From Streptomyces sp. CC228A (GTDB lineage Bacteria > Actinomycetota > Actinomycetes > Streptomycetales > Streptomycetaceae), in the NCBI RefSeq assembly GCF_021390935.1, contig NZ_JAJPUI010000015.1, forward strand, positions 17,348 through 81,347: DNA of 64,000 bases, written 5' to 3'. Of this stretch, positions 42,759 through 52,207 are shown piece by piece; positions within the stretch are counted from its first letter, which is position 1, and the number at the start of each line of letters is the position of its first letter. A model generated the notes under the pieces. It was not told the origin of the DNA. It did not search any database and saw only the letters and a list, made by a program, of their open reading frames with translations. Made by a program: the position numbers and the translations under genes.

Positions 42759-43031
42759 CTAGCTGGGAATGGTGGCCGCCCGGTCCTCCAGAGCGCTCAC
42801 AACCAGAGGGCCGTTCACCGGCAGGTCCACGGAAGGGTGCTCCAGGGCGAACCTCAGGACCTCATCCGGCTTGGTGCCGCAGCGCGCGGCAAGCAGCGCG
42901 GACTCGGTCCAGTTGCAAGGGCATCGCCACCCGATAGTCGGCACCGCGCTGACAGTCCGGTGTTTCCGCGGGAAACGCCGGACCACCTCTCCAGGCTCCG
43001 GCGGGAACTTCAGCGCTGCCGTTTCGACCAA
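42759..43031 (-). CDS. Hypothetical protein ending in the IS1182 CTAG border
   Basis: 90 residues including TIGWRCPCNWTESALLAARC and RFALEHPSVDLPVNGPLVVS. The stop codon TAG comes from the CTAG at the IS1182 edge, so the natural C-terminus may be cut. No family recognised. Confidence 0.4.
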   Translation of the reverse strand: MVETAALKFPPEPGEVVRRFPRKHRTVSAVPTIGWRCPCNWTESALLAARCGTKPDEVLRFALEHPSVDLPVNGPLVVSALEDRAATIPS

Positions 43032-43179
43032 GCCGCGGGGACCCGATCAGTCCGCGAGCTCGCTGATGAAGAGCGTCCGGCGCGCCCGGCGTCTTCGAAG
43101 CACCCGAATGGGCCCCTTCCCTCCGAGCGTGGGCCAGGGCGGCGTTCACGAAGCTGAGGGTTGGCGGGATGATGGGGGG

Positions 43180-43635
43180 ATGAGCACGACTCGTCCGAAG
43201 CTGAACCAGCGTGAGGCCGCCGCCGCGTGTGGGGTGAGCCGTTCCACGATCCGCCGGCGCCGCGAGGCCGGGCTGTTGCCGGGGTCGGTGGAGGATCCGG
43301 AGCGGGGCTGGCTGATCCCGGTCGAGGCACTCCTCGCCGCCGGCTTCACCCTGAACGCCCCCGGCCCGCCCGATGCATCATCGAACCAGGGGCCGACGTC
43401 ATCCGGAGACGATCTGGGTGGTCTGGTGGACGGATCGGTCGCCGAGCTACGCGCCGAGTTCGAGAGGGTGCGGCATCAGCACGCCCTGGAGCTCGCTGAG
43501 GCCCGGCACGGCCAGGCGCTCGCGGAGAGCGAGGCGCTCCATTTGCGGGCGCAGCTCGACGCTCGAGCGGAGCACATCAGTGACCTTCAGCGGGCGCTAC
43601 GGGCGCTGATGCGCCCCCCCGGGTGCGTCCGGTGA
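43180..43635 (+). CDS. HTH protein with coiled-coil tail, plasmid/ICE type
   Basis: 151 residues from the ATG at 43180 behind GATGGGGGG. N-terminal HTH (LNQREAAAACGVSRSTIRRR) and a short wing (GWLIPVEALLAAGFTLN), a linker, then a long coil (ELRAEFERVRHQHALELAEA, AESEALHLRAQLDARAEHIS). This is common next to DUF2637 genes in Streptomyces integrative plasmids and is probably a DNA-binding accessory factor. Confidence 0.7.
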   Translation: MSTTRPKLNQREAAAACGVSRSTIRRRREAGLLPGSVEDPERGWLIPVEALLAAGFTLNAPGPPDASSNQGPTSSGDDLGGLVDGSVAELRAEFERVRHQHALELAEARHGQALAESEALHLRAQLDARAEHISDLQRALRALMRPPGCVR

Positions 43636-43749
43636 TCCAGCAGCCGCCGTCGTGGCCGGCTCCCCCGGCTGCGGGAGGCAAGGCTTCGGGGCAGCCGGGC
43701 GAGGACTCGGGCCGCTCGTCCTATAGCCGCTGACGGTGTCTCGGGCGGG

Positions 43750-45075
43750 TCAGCCGCGGTAGCCGGAACGGATGAGTTCGTCGGCGGCTTGGCGGCGGTC
43801 GCCGGCTGCTGACTTCGAGATGTTGAGCTGGGTGGCGATCTCGTCGAGGGAGACCGCATACATGTCCGGGTGGTCGGGGCGCTGGTCGGCCGGGATTTCG
43901 GCGTGGGCTGTGAGGATCATGCGGGCGACGCGTCGTTCGCCGCGCTAGCGGGTGCTGAGCCGGGCCTCGTCCTCTGCTTCCTGGGCGGCGAGCTCGGCGC
44001 GGACGGCGGCTTCCCGGGCAACGGCGGCGGCCGCAGTGGTCCCGGCTGTCGCCCGCTCGGCTGGAGCGGTGCGGGCGGCGGCCTGACGCTGTTCCGCGAT
44101 GCGTCGGGCTACTTCCGCCTTTGCTCGTTCGGATTCCGCGGATCGGCGGTCGGCTTCCGCCTGCGCAGTGGCGGCTGCGCGCCGGTCCTCCTCCGCCTGA
44201 CGGCGTGCCGCCGCGGTACGGGCTTCGGCTTCCGCCTCGGCAGCGGTCTTCTGCGCTGTCTCCTCCCGCTCGGCAGCGCGTTGCGCGGCCTGCGCGCACC
44301 GTTCCGTCGCCTGGAGTTCTGGTTCCGCCTCCTTTGCGGGCGGCTTCCGCCGCGAGCCGGGCCTGGTGCGCGGCCGCGTCCGCTTCGGCTTCGCTGGTCG
44401 CTTCGGCGACCCGGGCCTGGGCCTCGGCTGCGAGCGTCTCGGCCGTGATCCGGCTCTCCGCAGTCGCGAGGCCTGCGCTGATCTCCATGCGCCGTACCTT
44501 CGCGGCGGCGTCCCGTGCTTCGGCCTCCAGGATCCGCTGCTCCTCGCGGATGGCCGCCTGGTCGATCCGGTCCGGCTCGGCTCTCGTAGAGGCGCCATTC
44601 GTCGGTACAGGCGCCAGGCCGACCAGGGGGCGAGCAGCCACCGGTGGAGGGGGACCTTGTCCGACTCGGCGGTCAGGGACAGCCTGTTGGTGTGGATGAT
44701 GAGGTGGCGGGCGGCCTCGATGACCGCTACGAAGAGGACGGGCAGGACGCCGTGCACCGCGGCGGCGAGCGGGTCCTCGGTCGGCGGCTTCTCCCCCGCG
44801 TTGATGTTGAAGAGGATCGTCGCGAGGGTGAGCGGATGCGCGATGAGTCGCAGCAGCGGCTTGGGCATGCGCAGCCACACGAGTGCGAGGTCGAGCCCGT
44901 ACATCGCGATGATTCCGGCGTCGATCCCGAGCGGGAGTACGTAGGAGTAGTGACCGAACCGCGGTCCTCGGCCAGGCCGCGAAGAGCGTCGTAGGAGCCG
45001 GCGAACCCGATGCCTCCGACAACTCCGGCGCACGCCACGGGGCCAGAATCAGCCACCGCATTGCCCTGGGAGACC
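43750..45075 (-). pseudogene. DUF2637 (SpdB-like) plasmid-transfer-associated membrane protein, multiple frameshifts
   Basis: The membrane part is split over frames: GVVGGIGFAGSYDALRGLAE, then LPLGIDAGIIAMYGLDLALV and VLPVLFVAVIEAARHLIIHT, then a long Ala/Glu coiled coil (AAEAEAEARTAAARRQAEED), and a C-terminal HTH (MYAVSLDEIATQLNISKSAA, GDRRQAADELIRSGYRG, stop at 43750). At least three frame changes are needed. DUF2637/SpdB proteins accompany conjugation genes of actinomycete plasmids. Confidence 0.7.
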
Positions 45076-45224
45076 ACGCTTTCGTCCTGATTGGGGGGCG
45101 ACGCCGGCCCCGGCCGCTGACCTCCCGGCCGGGGCCGTGAGCACCTTCCCCGCGGCCCCGGGCCACCTGATTGTCGCGCTGTCGTCCCGACCCCGGAACG
45201 CCTCGCTTCGGTGCCGGAACACCA

Positions 45225-45440
45225 TCAGGAGAAGGCGGAAGGATCCACGTGAAGGCCTTTCCACGACCTGAAGTGCTCAGGCAGGTCCATCCAGGGCGTA
45301 CCGGTGCGGTACTTGAACGCGATCGCGTCGGTCACCTGCCGGTGATCCCGCCACCGCCCTCCCCGCTTCGGAGTCCGGTCCGGCAGCACCGGCTCGATCC
45401 CCGCCCACTGGGCGTCCGCCAATATCACACCATCAACCAA
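45225..45440 (-). pseudogene. N-terminal relic of an IS5-family transposase
   Basis: VDGVILADAQWAGIEPVLPD, TPKRGGRWRDHRQVTDAIAF and KYRTGTPWMDLPEHFRSWKG match the DUF4096 start of IS5 transposases, then the sequence is lost. A C-terminal relic of the same type lies at 47833 on the other strand. Confidence 0.65.
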
Positions 45441-45548
45441 CGCTCAGACGATCCGAAGACAACTCCCTGGTGGCCGCTCGGGGCTCCGCGCATCGGCCCT
45501 GGAACTTTTTTCCAAGACGAGGCGGCCCCGGTCCGACAGGGTGGGGGC

Positions 45549-46409
45549 ATGCACAGCGACGAAGCGGATGCCGAGGCCGGAGCCGTGGCCGTGGGCCATG
45601 GTTCCGACGGCGACCATGCAGCCGACAGCGGGTGGGAAGTAGTGCGGCCCGGCGGCGCGCCTGCCGTTCCCGGTGTCCGGATGGCCGGCTTCCGGGATCG
45701 CGTCGGCCAGGCACTGGACCTGCGGGTGCTGCCCCAGCCTGCCGTGGTCATCGTCATCGGCCTGGGGAACGACCCGTTCACGGTTGAAGGCGGCACCGCG
45801 CAACGACCCTCGACGAGCTCGAACCCTCATCCCAGCCTGGTCGCGTCGTTGTCGCCCGGCCCCACGTGGATCCGCGGCCGGGACGTCGAGTGCATGGAGA
45901 TGTGCCTGTCGCCCGGCACCGCTTACGCGCTGCTGGGTGTGCCGCCGCACGAACTGGAGGGGGCGGTCGTCGGCCTGGAAGACCTGTGGGGGCGGCAGGA
46001 ACGGCAGCTCCGCGAGCGGGTGGCCGCCGCCACCGCGTGGCAGGAACGTTTCACGCTGGTCAGCGAGTTCCTCACCCGCCGGGCCGCCCGGGCCCGGTCA
46101 TTGACACCCGAGGTCGCCGGTGTGTGGGACACCATCGTGGCGCGCGGGGGCCGGGTACGGGTCGACGACCTCGCCGCGTCCTGCGGGTGGAGCCGCAAGC
46201 GGCTGTGGTCCCGGTTCAATGCCCAGATCGGCCTCACACCCAAGCGCGCCGCCATGCTCGTCCGCTTCGACCGGGCCGCCCAGGCCCTGCGCGCGGGCGG
46301 CAACGCCGCGGACATCGCCCTGGCGCACGGATACGCCGACCAGTCCCACCTCCACCGCGACGTCCTCGCCTTCGCCGGGTGCACGCCCGCTGCCCTGGCC
46401 GGCCTCTGA
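45549..46409 (+). CDS. AraC-family transcriptional regulator
   Basis: 286 residues. The ATG at 45549 is chosen (GTGGGGG just upstream); an open frame continues 5' into IS-derived sequence. The N-terminal sensor domain (DRVGQALDLRVLPQPAVVIV, GPTWIRGRDVECMEMCLSPG) is of the DUF6597/AraC-binding type. The C-terminal double HTH reads VRVDDLAASCGWSRKRLWSR, LTPKRAAMLVRFDRAAQALR and ADIALAHGYADQSHLHRDVL. It is 52 bp upstream of a methyltransferase gene in the same direction, which it probably regulates. Confidence 0.85.
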   Translation: MHSDEADAEAGAVAVGHGSDGDHAADSGWEVVRPGGAPAVPGVRMAGFRDRVGQALDLRVLPQPAVVIVIGLGNDPFTVEGGTAQRPSTSSNPHPSLVASLSPGPTWIRGRDVECMEMCLSPGTAYALLGVPPHELEGAVVGLEDLWGRQERQLRERVAAATAWQERFTLVSEFLTRRAARARSLTPEVAGVWDTIVARGGRVRVDDLAASCGWSRKRLWSRFNAQIGLTPKRAAMLVRFDRAAQALRAGGNAADIALAHGYADQSHLHRDVLAFAGCTPAALAGL

Positions 46410-46461
46410 CCCGCACCCCGAACACCACAGCCACCCATCCCGACGAGGAAGGAAGTCATCC

Positions 46462-47571
46462 GTGAGCACCATGGACACAGCTGCTACCCAAGAGGCCATG
46501 GCCGACCGAGGTCTGATCGTCCAGCTCGCCTTCGGCAGCATGGCCTCGCAGACCTTGCGCGCCGCAGTGCGGCTCGGAGTCTTCGACCTGATCGGCGACT
46601 GCCGGCGGCCGGCCAGCGAGGTAGCCGCCGGTGCAGGAGCCGAGCACCAACCCATGACGAGGCTGTTGCGCGCCCTCGCCGGCCTGGGCCTGATGGAGGA
46701 GCACGAACCCGACACGTTCTCAGTGACTGCCGCCGGCGCCCTTCTCGGTTCCAGCCGCCCCGACTCGCTCGTCTCGTTCGTCCGGATGTTCACCGACCCG
46801 GCGATCGTGCGGGCCTGGGACGGCCTGGACAGCAGCGTCCGCACCGGCGGCATCGCGTTCGACGCCGTCTTCGGCACCGACTTCTTCAGCCATCTCGGCC
46901 GACACCCCGAGCTGTCCGCCGACTTCAACGCGGCGATGAGCCAGGCCTCCGAGGAGACGGCCGCCGTGCTGCCGCACGCCTACGACTTCGGCCGCTTCAC
47001 CTCGGTCACCGACGTCGGCGGCGGCGACGGCGACGGAAGCATACTGGCTGCCATACTCGCCGCGCACCCGGCTCTCACCGGCATCCTCCACGACACCAAG
47101 GACGGCCTGGCCCAGGCACCGAAGACCCTTGACCGGCACGGGGTGGCGGACCGCTGCTCCCTGGCCGCAGGCGACTTCTTCCGCTCGGTGCCCGGCGGCT
47201 CGGACCTGTACCTGATCAAGAGCGTTCTGCACGACTGGTCGGACGATCAAGCGGTCAGGATCCTCGGCCACTGCCGCGAGGTACTACCGCCCGGCGGCCA
47301 CATCCTGATCGTGGAGCCGGTGCTTCCCGAAGTCGTAGGTACCGGCGCCGCTGCGCACGCCGCAGACGGCGGGATCACTTACCTCAGCGACCTCAACATG
47401 CTGGTGAACCTGGGTGGGAGGGAACGTACCCGCAAGGACTTCGAAGAGGTGTGCCACCGCGCGGGACTGTCCGTCGTGTCGGTGACCCCACTGCTGGAGG
47501 CGGCCCCCTTCTACCTGATCGAGGCAGTGCCTGCTGATCACGAGCACGCCCCAGGGCAAGGGGCCGTCTGA
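46462..47571 (+). CDS. SAM-dependent O-methyltransferase (Methyltransf_2 family)
   Basis: 369 residues; GTG behind GAGGAAGGAAG (an ATG at 46471 is possible). Dimerisation HTH-like domain (ASQTLRAAVRLGVFDLIGDC, MTRLLRALAGLGLMEEHEPD), then the Rossmann domain with SAM motif VTDVGGGDGDGSILAAILA, LYLIKSVLHDWSDDQAVRIL and the GHILIVEPVLPE strand. The His-Asp of LHDWSD is the general-base region of small-molecule O-methyltransferases. No biosynthetic core genes are nearby, so the substrate is unknown. Confidence 0.88.
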   Translation: MSTMDTAATQEAMADRGLIVQLAFGSMASQTLRAAVRLGVFDLIGDCRRPASEVAAGAGAEHQPMTRLLRALAGLGLMEEHEPDTFSVTAAGALLGSSRPDSLVSFVRMFTDPAIVRAWDGLDSSVRTGGIAFDAVFGTDFFSHLGRHPELSADFNAAMSQASEETAAVLPHAYDFGRFTSVTDVGGGDGDGSILAAILAAHPALTGILHDTKDGLAQAPKTLDRHGVADRCSLAAGDFFRSVPGGSDLYLIKSVLHDWSDDQAVRILGHCREVLPPGGHILIVEPVLPEVVGTGAAAHAADGGITYLSDLNMLVNLGGRERTRKDFEEVCHRAGLSVVSVTPLLEAAPFYLIEAVPADHEHAPGQGAV

Positions 47572-47832
47572 CCCGCAGGACACGGCCCGCGGGCGCCCAT
47601 CGGACCGGCGCCGGTGGCGCCGCAAACGGCCGTGGCCGTCTGCAGGACGGCGGGCCACCGTTCCGGGTGCCTGCGGTGGCCCGTTCGTCGGCACTGCGGC
47701 ACACCGCGGCGACGCGGACGCACATGCTCCGCTGGGGCCGGTGGGCCATGCCGACAGTCGTTCAGGACGAAAGGGCCCCGGGCGGTGCGCCGGACGGCCA
47801 CGTCCTCGACCGGGTCTCGCGGCGTACCGACC

Positions 47833-47988
47833 ACCAAGACCCACACGGAGCTCAAGCAGCGGCGCGGCCTCGTCACCCGTTATGACAAGCCCGCCATCAC
47901 CTACTTCGCCGGACTCCATCTCGCCGCCATCGGCATCTGGTTGGCGAGGGGAAAGGAGACAGGGCGCGGGCTTCGCGGCTGCGGCTGA
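47833..47988 (+). pseudogene. C-terminal relic of an IS5-family transposase
   Basis: TKTHTELKQRRGLVTRYDKP and YFAGLHLAAIGIWLARGKE match the final helices of IS5-type transposases. The preceding 260 bp (47572-47832) contain no recognisable gene. With 45225-45440 it brackets the AraC/methyltransferase pair. Confidence 0.6.
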
Positions 47989-48134
47989 GGCCGCCACCCT
48001 GTGCGGGCAGTGCGGGCCCGGTGCCGCCGGGCGGCCAGCTTGGCATGGTGCGAGGCGGCCCGGCCCTGTACGGCGTCTGCTCGACCACCGACGTCCTCCT
48101 TCATCCCAGCATGCCGCCCCAGTCTGGCCCAGTC

Positions 48135-48720
48135 TCAGGCGCAGAGATCACGCCGCAGTGCCCCGCGCCGCTCCATCCCTCGGGCCCCGGGCCCGGGCCG
48201 GGCCGTGAGCGCGGCCGGTGCGGATCGTCCGCTCCGCGGCGGGGCCGGGTCGTCCTGGACCTGCGTCTGCCGGGCCGCCTGGTGCGTGGCCAAGGCCCTG
48301 CGGTAGCCGGCTGAGACCGTCTCCCGGGTTTTCACGGGCCCGGCAGCCGCAGTCGGCGGTTCCCGGCACGGCGGCCGCTGGCAGTGGGGCTGCATGGCGC
48401 CGGACAAGGGCGGCCGGACGTGCACCGAGCGGACGTGCGCGCCGGGGACTTTCTCGTTGATGGCCGAGACGATCCGCGGCGTGGTCCAGGGCAGTCTCGT
48501 ACCGTACGCGGGCGCGTCGGGGACGACGTTCAGGCGGCCGGTGTCCGCCTCGAACGTCAAGGCTTGGATGTGCCCGGCGAGCTCGGGCGCGGCCGCGGCG
48601 GGGATGTCGGTTGAACCGGGCGAGGACGCTGCCGCCGGCGGCCGGGGCTCCGTGCTCGGTCGTCATCATGCTGATCGCGGTACCGAGTCCGAGCGGCTCA
48701 CGGCCGTCCCAGCGCACAGC
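48135..48720 (-). pseudogene. DciA-like (DUF721) gene, frameshifted
   Basis: The C-terminal domain is readable: AAAAPELAGHIQALTFEADT, GRLNVVPDAPAYGTRLPWTT, RIVSAINEKVPGAHVRSVHV. Upstream, TTEHGAPAAGGSVLARF continues in another frame, requiring one indel near 48615. DciA recruits replicative helicase; plasmid-borne DUF721 genes like this one are found near Streptomyces relaxases. The N-terminal part is missing. Confidence 0.65.
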
Positions 48721-48949
48721 CGTGCCGGTACGGCGCCTGTGCCGGGGGCCGAGAACAGGGAGAGGACGAGACGGTCGACTTCCTGCGCCGCGCAGAGGCA
48801 GCCATGCTGGACGACACCCCCGCGCTCTTTCCGCCAACGGCGTACAGCGATCGGCTCGCCGCGAACCTGCCGTCCTGGTGGTCCGCGCACTGCGGCCGCT
48901 CTCCCTGCAGGCTGTCGGCATGGACCGCTATGACGGGAGCTCACCGGCA

Positions 48950-49183
48950 CAGCCGTGGCGGTGGCGGTGCGCAGCTTCTCCCGGACCACCACGCCGGCGA
49001 GGACGGCGCGCTCGTAGTGGAGCGGGGTGCGGGGGATCTCCCACTCCCCCGCGTCCTGACCCCAGGCCGGGGCGCAGCCGGCTCGCCGGGGGTCGGCCGG
49101 GGGTTGCCGGTCCGACTCGGGCGCGGGGATCGAAGGCCGGCGGCGGGCGGGGAGGTCGGCCAGGGACCACCGGGCGGTGTAGA
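48950..49183 (-). pseudogene. MobF relaxase fragment, second copy, part A
   Basis: About 78 codons matching the C-terminal half of the 20.5-22.5 kb relaxase: DAGEWEIPRTPLHYERAVLA, VVREKLRTATATAV and the ARWSLADLPARRRPS segment. Identity ends at GGGCGGTGTAG (49173-49183); the continuation of the gene appears at 51697. Confidence 0.7.
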
Positions 49184-49271
49184 AGACACCTCAGGCGCCT
49201 AACTCGTCAAGCGGCGGTCCTCAGTCCGCTGTGTAGCCTGTCGATCTGTTCGAACGGGATGAGGGTGGGGC

Positions 49272-49823
49272 ATGGAGACGCTGGTGGAAGGGGCCGTCAC
49301 GAAGGCACTTCGTGACGGGGGTGACGAGGCGATCCGCCTGTATGCCGCCGCCTGCGCCGAACGCATGGCGCCACTGTTCGTGGGCCTACGGGCGGACGCG
49401 CCGGGGCGGGAAGCCGATCTGGCCTTCTATGCGGAGTCCGTACGCGATCTCTGGCATGCCGACCGGGCGCTCGCCAACGCCGCCGAGGGCGTGCGCCAGC
49501 TGGAGCGGTTTCCAGAGCTTCAGCCGAACGAGGAGGGGATCACCGATGTCGCCGACACCTACGCCTTCTTCGCTGCCCTCTGCCTGCGCTATGCCCTCCT
49601 GGCCCACGGCTCGGGAAACGCTGACGACGCGGTGTCCTGCGGCCACGCGGCGCTCACCGCGATGGGAATGCTCGACCAGAACGTGGCAGGTGCTGGCTTC
49701 CTCGCCGAGGAACAACGGCTCCAGCGCCTCTCGCTGCGCAGTGACGCCTCAGGCCTGTGGGACGCGAGCGTCACGGCAGGGCAGGAGAGGTTTCGTGCTG
49801 TGTTGAGCCGCCTGCCCCGCTAG
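49272..49823 (+). CDS. Hypothetical protein within the segment that splits the relaxase copy
   Basis: 183 residues; ATG behind GAGGGTGGGG. All-helical, soluble, acidic: VTKALRDGGDEAIRLYAAAC, LAFYAESVRDLWHADRALAN, ADTYAFFAALCLRYALLAHG. Codon bias is normal and the frame intact, unlike its neighbours, so it is probably functional. No family recognised; it resembles small helical proteins encoded beside toxins or in mobile islands, but that is not evidence of function. Confidence 0.6.
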   Translation: METLVEGAVTKALRDGGDEAIRLYAAACAERMAPLFVGLRADAPGREADLAFYAESVRDLWHADRALANAAEGVRQLERFPELQPNEEGITDVADTYAFFAALCLRYALLAHGSGNADDAVSCGHAALTAMGMLDQNVAGAGFLAEEQRLQRLSLRSDASGLWDASVTAGQERFRAVLSRLPR

Positions 49824-49860
49824 GAATGCCTGACTGCTGCCGACGAGATGCGGCCTCTGG

Positions 49861-51112
49861 TCAGGCGGCCGCTGTGCCCACCTCGTCGGGCGGAGCCGGG
49901 AAGGCCAGTGCCTCGTCATATCGATGACCTTGTTGGAGGCAGTGGTAGAGCTGGCCGATCATGCGGTTGAAGAGGTTGCACTGGGCAGCGGCGTGCCAGT
50001 CTCCATGGTCGCGGCGGTGCCGGTAGTGGGCTTTGGCGCCGGGTGAGGCGGTGATCGAGGAGAGGCCCAGAGGTAGCCAGCATGATTGAAGCGGTCGTTC
50101 TTGATCCGCCGGCGGGTGATGCTGGACTTCTTGCCCGAGGCCCGGGTGATGGGCGAGGCGCCAGCATACGCCTTCAGGCCGCGGGCGTCGGCGAACCGTT
50201 TCCGGTCGTCGCCAATCTCGGCCAGTATCCGGGCGCCGAGCTGGATGCCGAGCCCCGGAAAGCTCAAGATCACTCAGCATCCGGGTGCTGAGGAAAGGCC
50301 TCTTCCACCGCCTCGGCGAGGTCGTCGGCGGCGGTGCAGGCGGCCTCCAACTGGACCAGGAGGGCGAGCATCTGCTTGCCCAGCGCCTCCTCGACCAGCG
50401 GTGGCTGATGGGCCCAGTGGGCACGAAGAACGTCCTGGAGGCGGCCGACCTCCTCCTCAATGCCTCGCTTGCGGCCGGCCCTTCGGAGTGCGGCCGTCAG
50501 CTGCGTGCGCGTCAACTTCGCCGCGCGGGTCGGCGTCGGGGCGGCTCTGAGGAGCTCCCGGGCCTCTGGCCGGCATAAGCCGGTGCGCCAAGGTTCGAAG
50601 GCCGCCAAGGCGGCCGGGTAGTACTCCCGCAAGAGGGAACGCAGCTGGTTGGCAAGCTGCTGCCGGTTCCAGAGCGAGTCCTGTTGGGCACGGGCCAGGA
50701 CGGCGATTGCGCAACCGAGGTCGGAATCTTCGGGCAGCGGTCGGTGGGCGTGCATGTCGGGGCGCAGGATGTTCGCCAGGACCAGGGCGTCTCCGGGGTC
50801 AGACTTCTTGCGGGAGACGGAGTGCCGATCGCGATAGCGGGCGGCGGCCAGCGGGTTGATGGCGAAGACCTTCCGCTTGCCGGTCCGCAGCACGGCCACG
50901 AGCAGGCCGCGGGAGGTCTCGATCGCCACTGGGACCGGGTTCTCCACAGTGTCTCCGTATTCGGCGAGCAGATCCAGCAAGATTTTGTAGCCTGCGGCGT
51001 CATCGGTGATGTGCCGCTTTGCCAGTAACTGCCCGCTGTCGTCGACCAAGGCAACGTCGTGCGTGCGCTCGGCCCAGTCGATGCCGCAATAGATCAAGAT
51101 ATGCCTCCCCAT
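49861..51112 (-). pseudogene. IS110-family transposase with two frameshifts
   Basis: From the ATG at 51112: LIYCGIDWAERTHDVALVDD (first DEDD Asp), VPVAIETSRGLLVAVLRTGK, RYRDRHSVSRKKSDPGDALV, a coiled coil, to a TGA at 50270. Then, shifted, LSFPGLGIQLGARILAEIGD and ADARGLKAYAGASPITRASG (Transposase_20), and near 50080 a second shift to HYRHRRDHGDWHAAAQCNLF. Both domains are recognisable but no single frame covers them. Confidence 0.8.
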
Positions 51113-51179
51113 AGTGCAGTTTGTGCTGGTCACGAGCACATACGGGCCACGCAGCTCCCTAATCCCAGGACTCGACACG

Positions 51180-51690
51180 AAGGTCGGTCCGCCACCTCAG
51201 TAGCCGTTCGTGACACCAGCGCACCCCACGGGCCTCGGTCTAGCCGGGAGCTCATACGGCTCGGGGCTTATGAGAGGTCGCCGTGCGGCGGGCTCGCACC
51301 ACCAACACCAACGAGTGATCTCGCAATGGGTGTTGACGTCCGTCGACGCTGGACGACGCCGGTCTTTCGGTAGGCATCGTGTGCCTGGAGGGACGTCAAG
51401 CGTCCGTCCAGCGCCGACGGGCGCCAACAGCCGTTCCCCACAAAACATCCCTCGAAAGGAACAACGTGGTGGCGGCGACGAAGGCGCCGAGCGGTGCTCG
51501 GTCTACACCGAGACATCGAGGTCGGAGGCGGTATAGGCATCCGCCGCCCGGCGCCCACGAGACCGCCACCACATGCAGGGCATCCGCCGACCTATCGCAA
51601 GACACCGCATGTCCGGATGGGTTCAGGCATGACGGCCCTGCTGTTCGAACAGCCCGGAGCTTCCTGCACTGGCTCGGGCCGCCCTTAGAT
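51180..51690. other. No gene recognised
   Basis: Short frames on both strands without family signatures or convincing ribosome-binding sites. It lies between the IS110 start and the right junction of the segment that splits the relaxase. It may hold the IS110 upstream non-coding (guide RNA) region, but no structure was identified. Confidence 0.4.
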
Positions 51691-51696
51691 GGGGAT

Positions 51697-51740
51697 TAGA
51701 GGCGGTAGCCGGCTTCCCGGCCGCGTACGGTCTTCGGCTC
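51697..51740 (-). pseudogene. MobF relaxase fragment, second copy, part B
   Basis: EPKTVRGREAGYRL continues the relaxase reading that stops at 49183 (intact copy: EPKTVRGLEAGYRLYTARW). TAGA occurs at both junctions (49181-49184 and 51697-51700). Confidence 0.65.
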
Positions 51741-51814
51741 TGGCGGGAGCGAGGCCGACGCTACTGCCCGGCGGCGAGGCGGCGCTTCCCGGCTTCCTGG
51801 GATCGCGGGGGTGC

Positions 51815-52166
51815 TCACGTGACTCCTCCTGTGGTTCGGCCCGGTGTGTGCTGGGTGCCGGGCTGCTGGGTGTGCGGCGGCGGAGCCGCCACCGCAGGCT
51901 GCGGTCGGGAGCCGCGGGCGAGGAGGGTGCGCTCCCGGGTGCCTTCCAGGACTCTGGCGAGGGCGGCTTCGGCGAGCATCCGGCGGGTCTGATTCACCGT
52001 GTCGGCGTCGGCAGCCAATGCTGCTCTGGGGAACGTGGGGAGCGGAGCCGCGCCCGTCCGAGACCTGCCCGATCGGCAGGTCGGTGTGTGCCAGGAGCCG
52101 CTGGGCTTCCAGCGTGGCCATCAACGTCACCGACCATCCCGTCCCGCTGGAGGAGAGGTCGCTCAC
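51815..52166 (-). pseudogene. Unrecognised plasmid-type protein, one frameshift
   Basis: The first frame reads SVTLMATLEAQRLLAHTDLP and GQVSDGRGSAPHVP; after a shift near 52025 it continues LAADADTVNQTRRMLAEAAL and RVLEGTRERTLLARGSR. The joined product of about 117 residues is coherent. Position behind the relaxase fragment suggests a mobile-element gene. Function unknown. Confidence 0.45.
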
Positions 52167-52207
52167 GCCCGAGACCGTCGGCTTGCTGGGTGCTGACCGT
52201 TCGGTTC

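Noticed and set aside
40081..42762. Treating CTAG at IS982 ends as proof of a 4-bp IS982 target duplication
   Set aside because: CTAG is the IS1182 border at every end here, so the sites cannot be assigned to IS982 alone.
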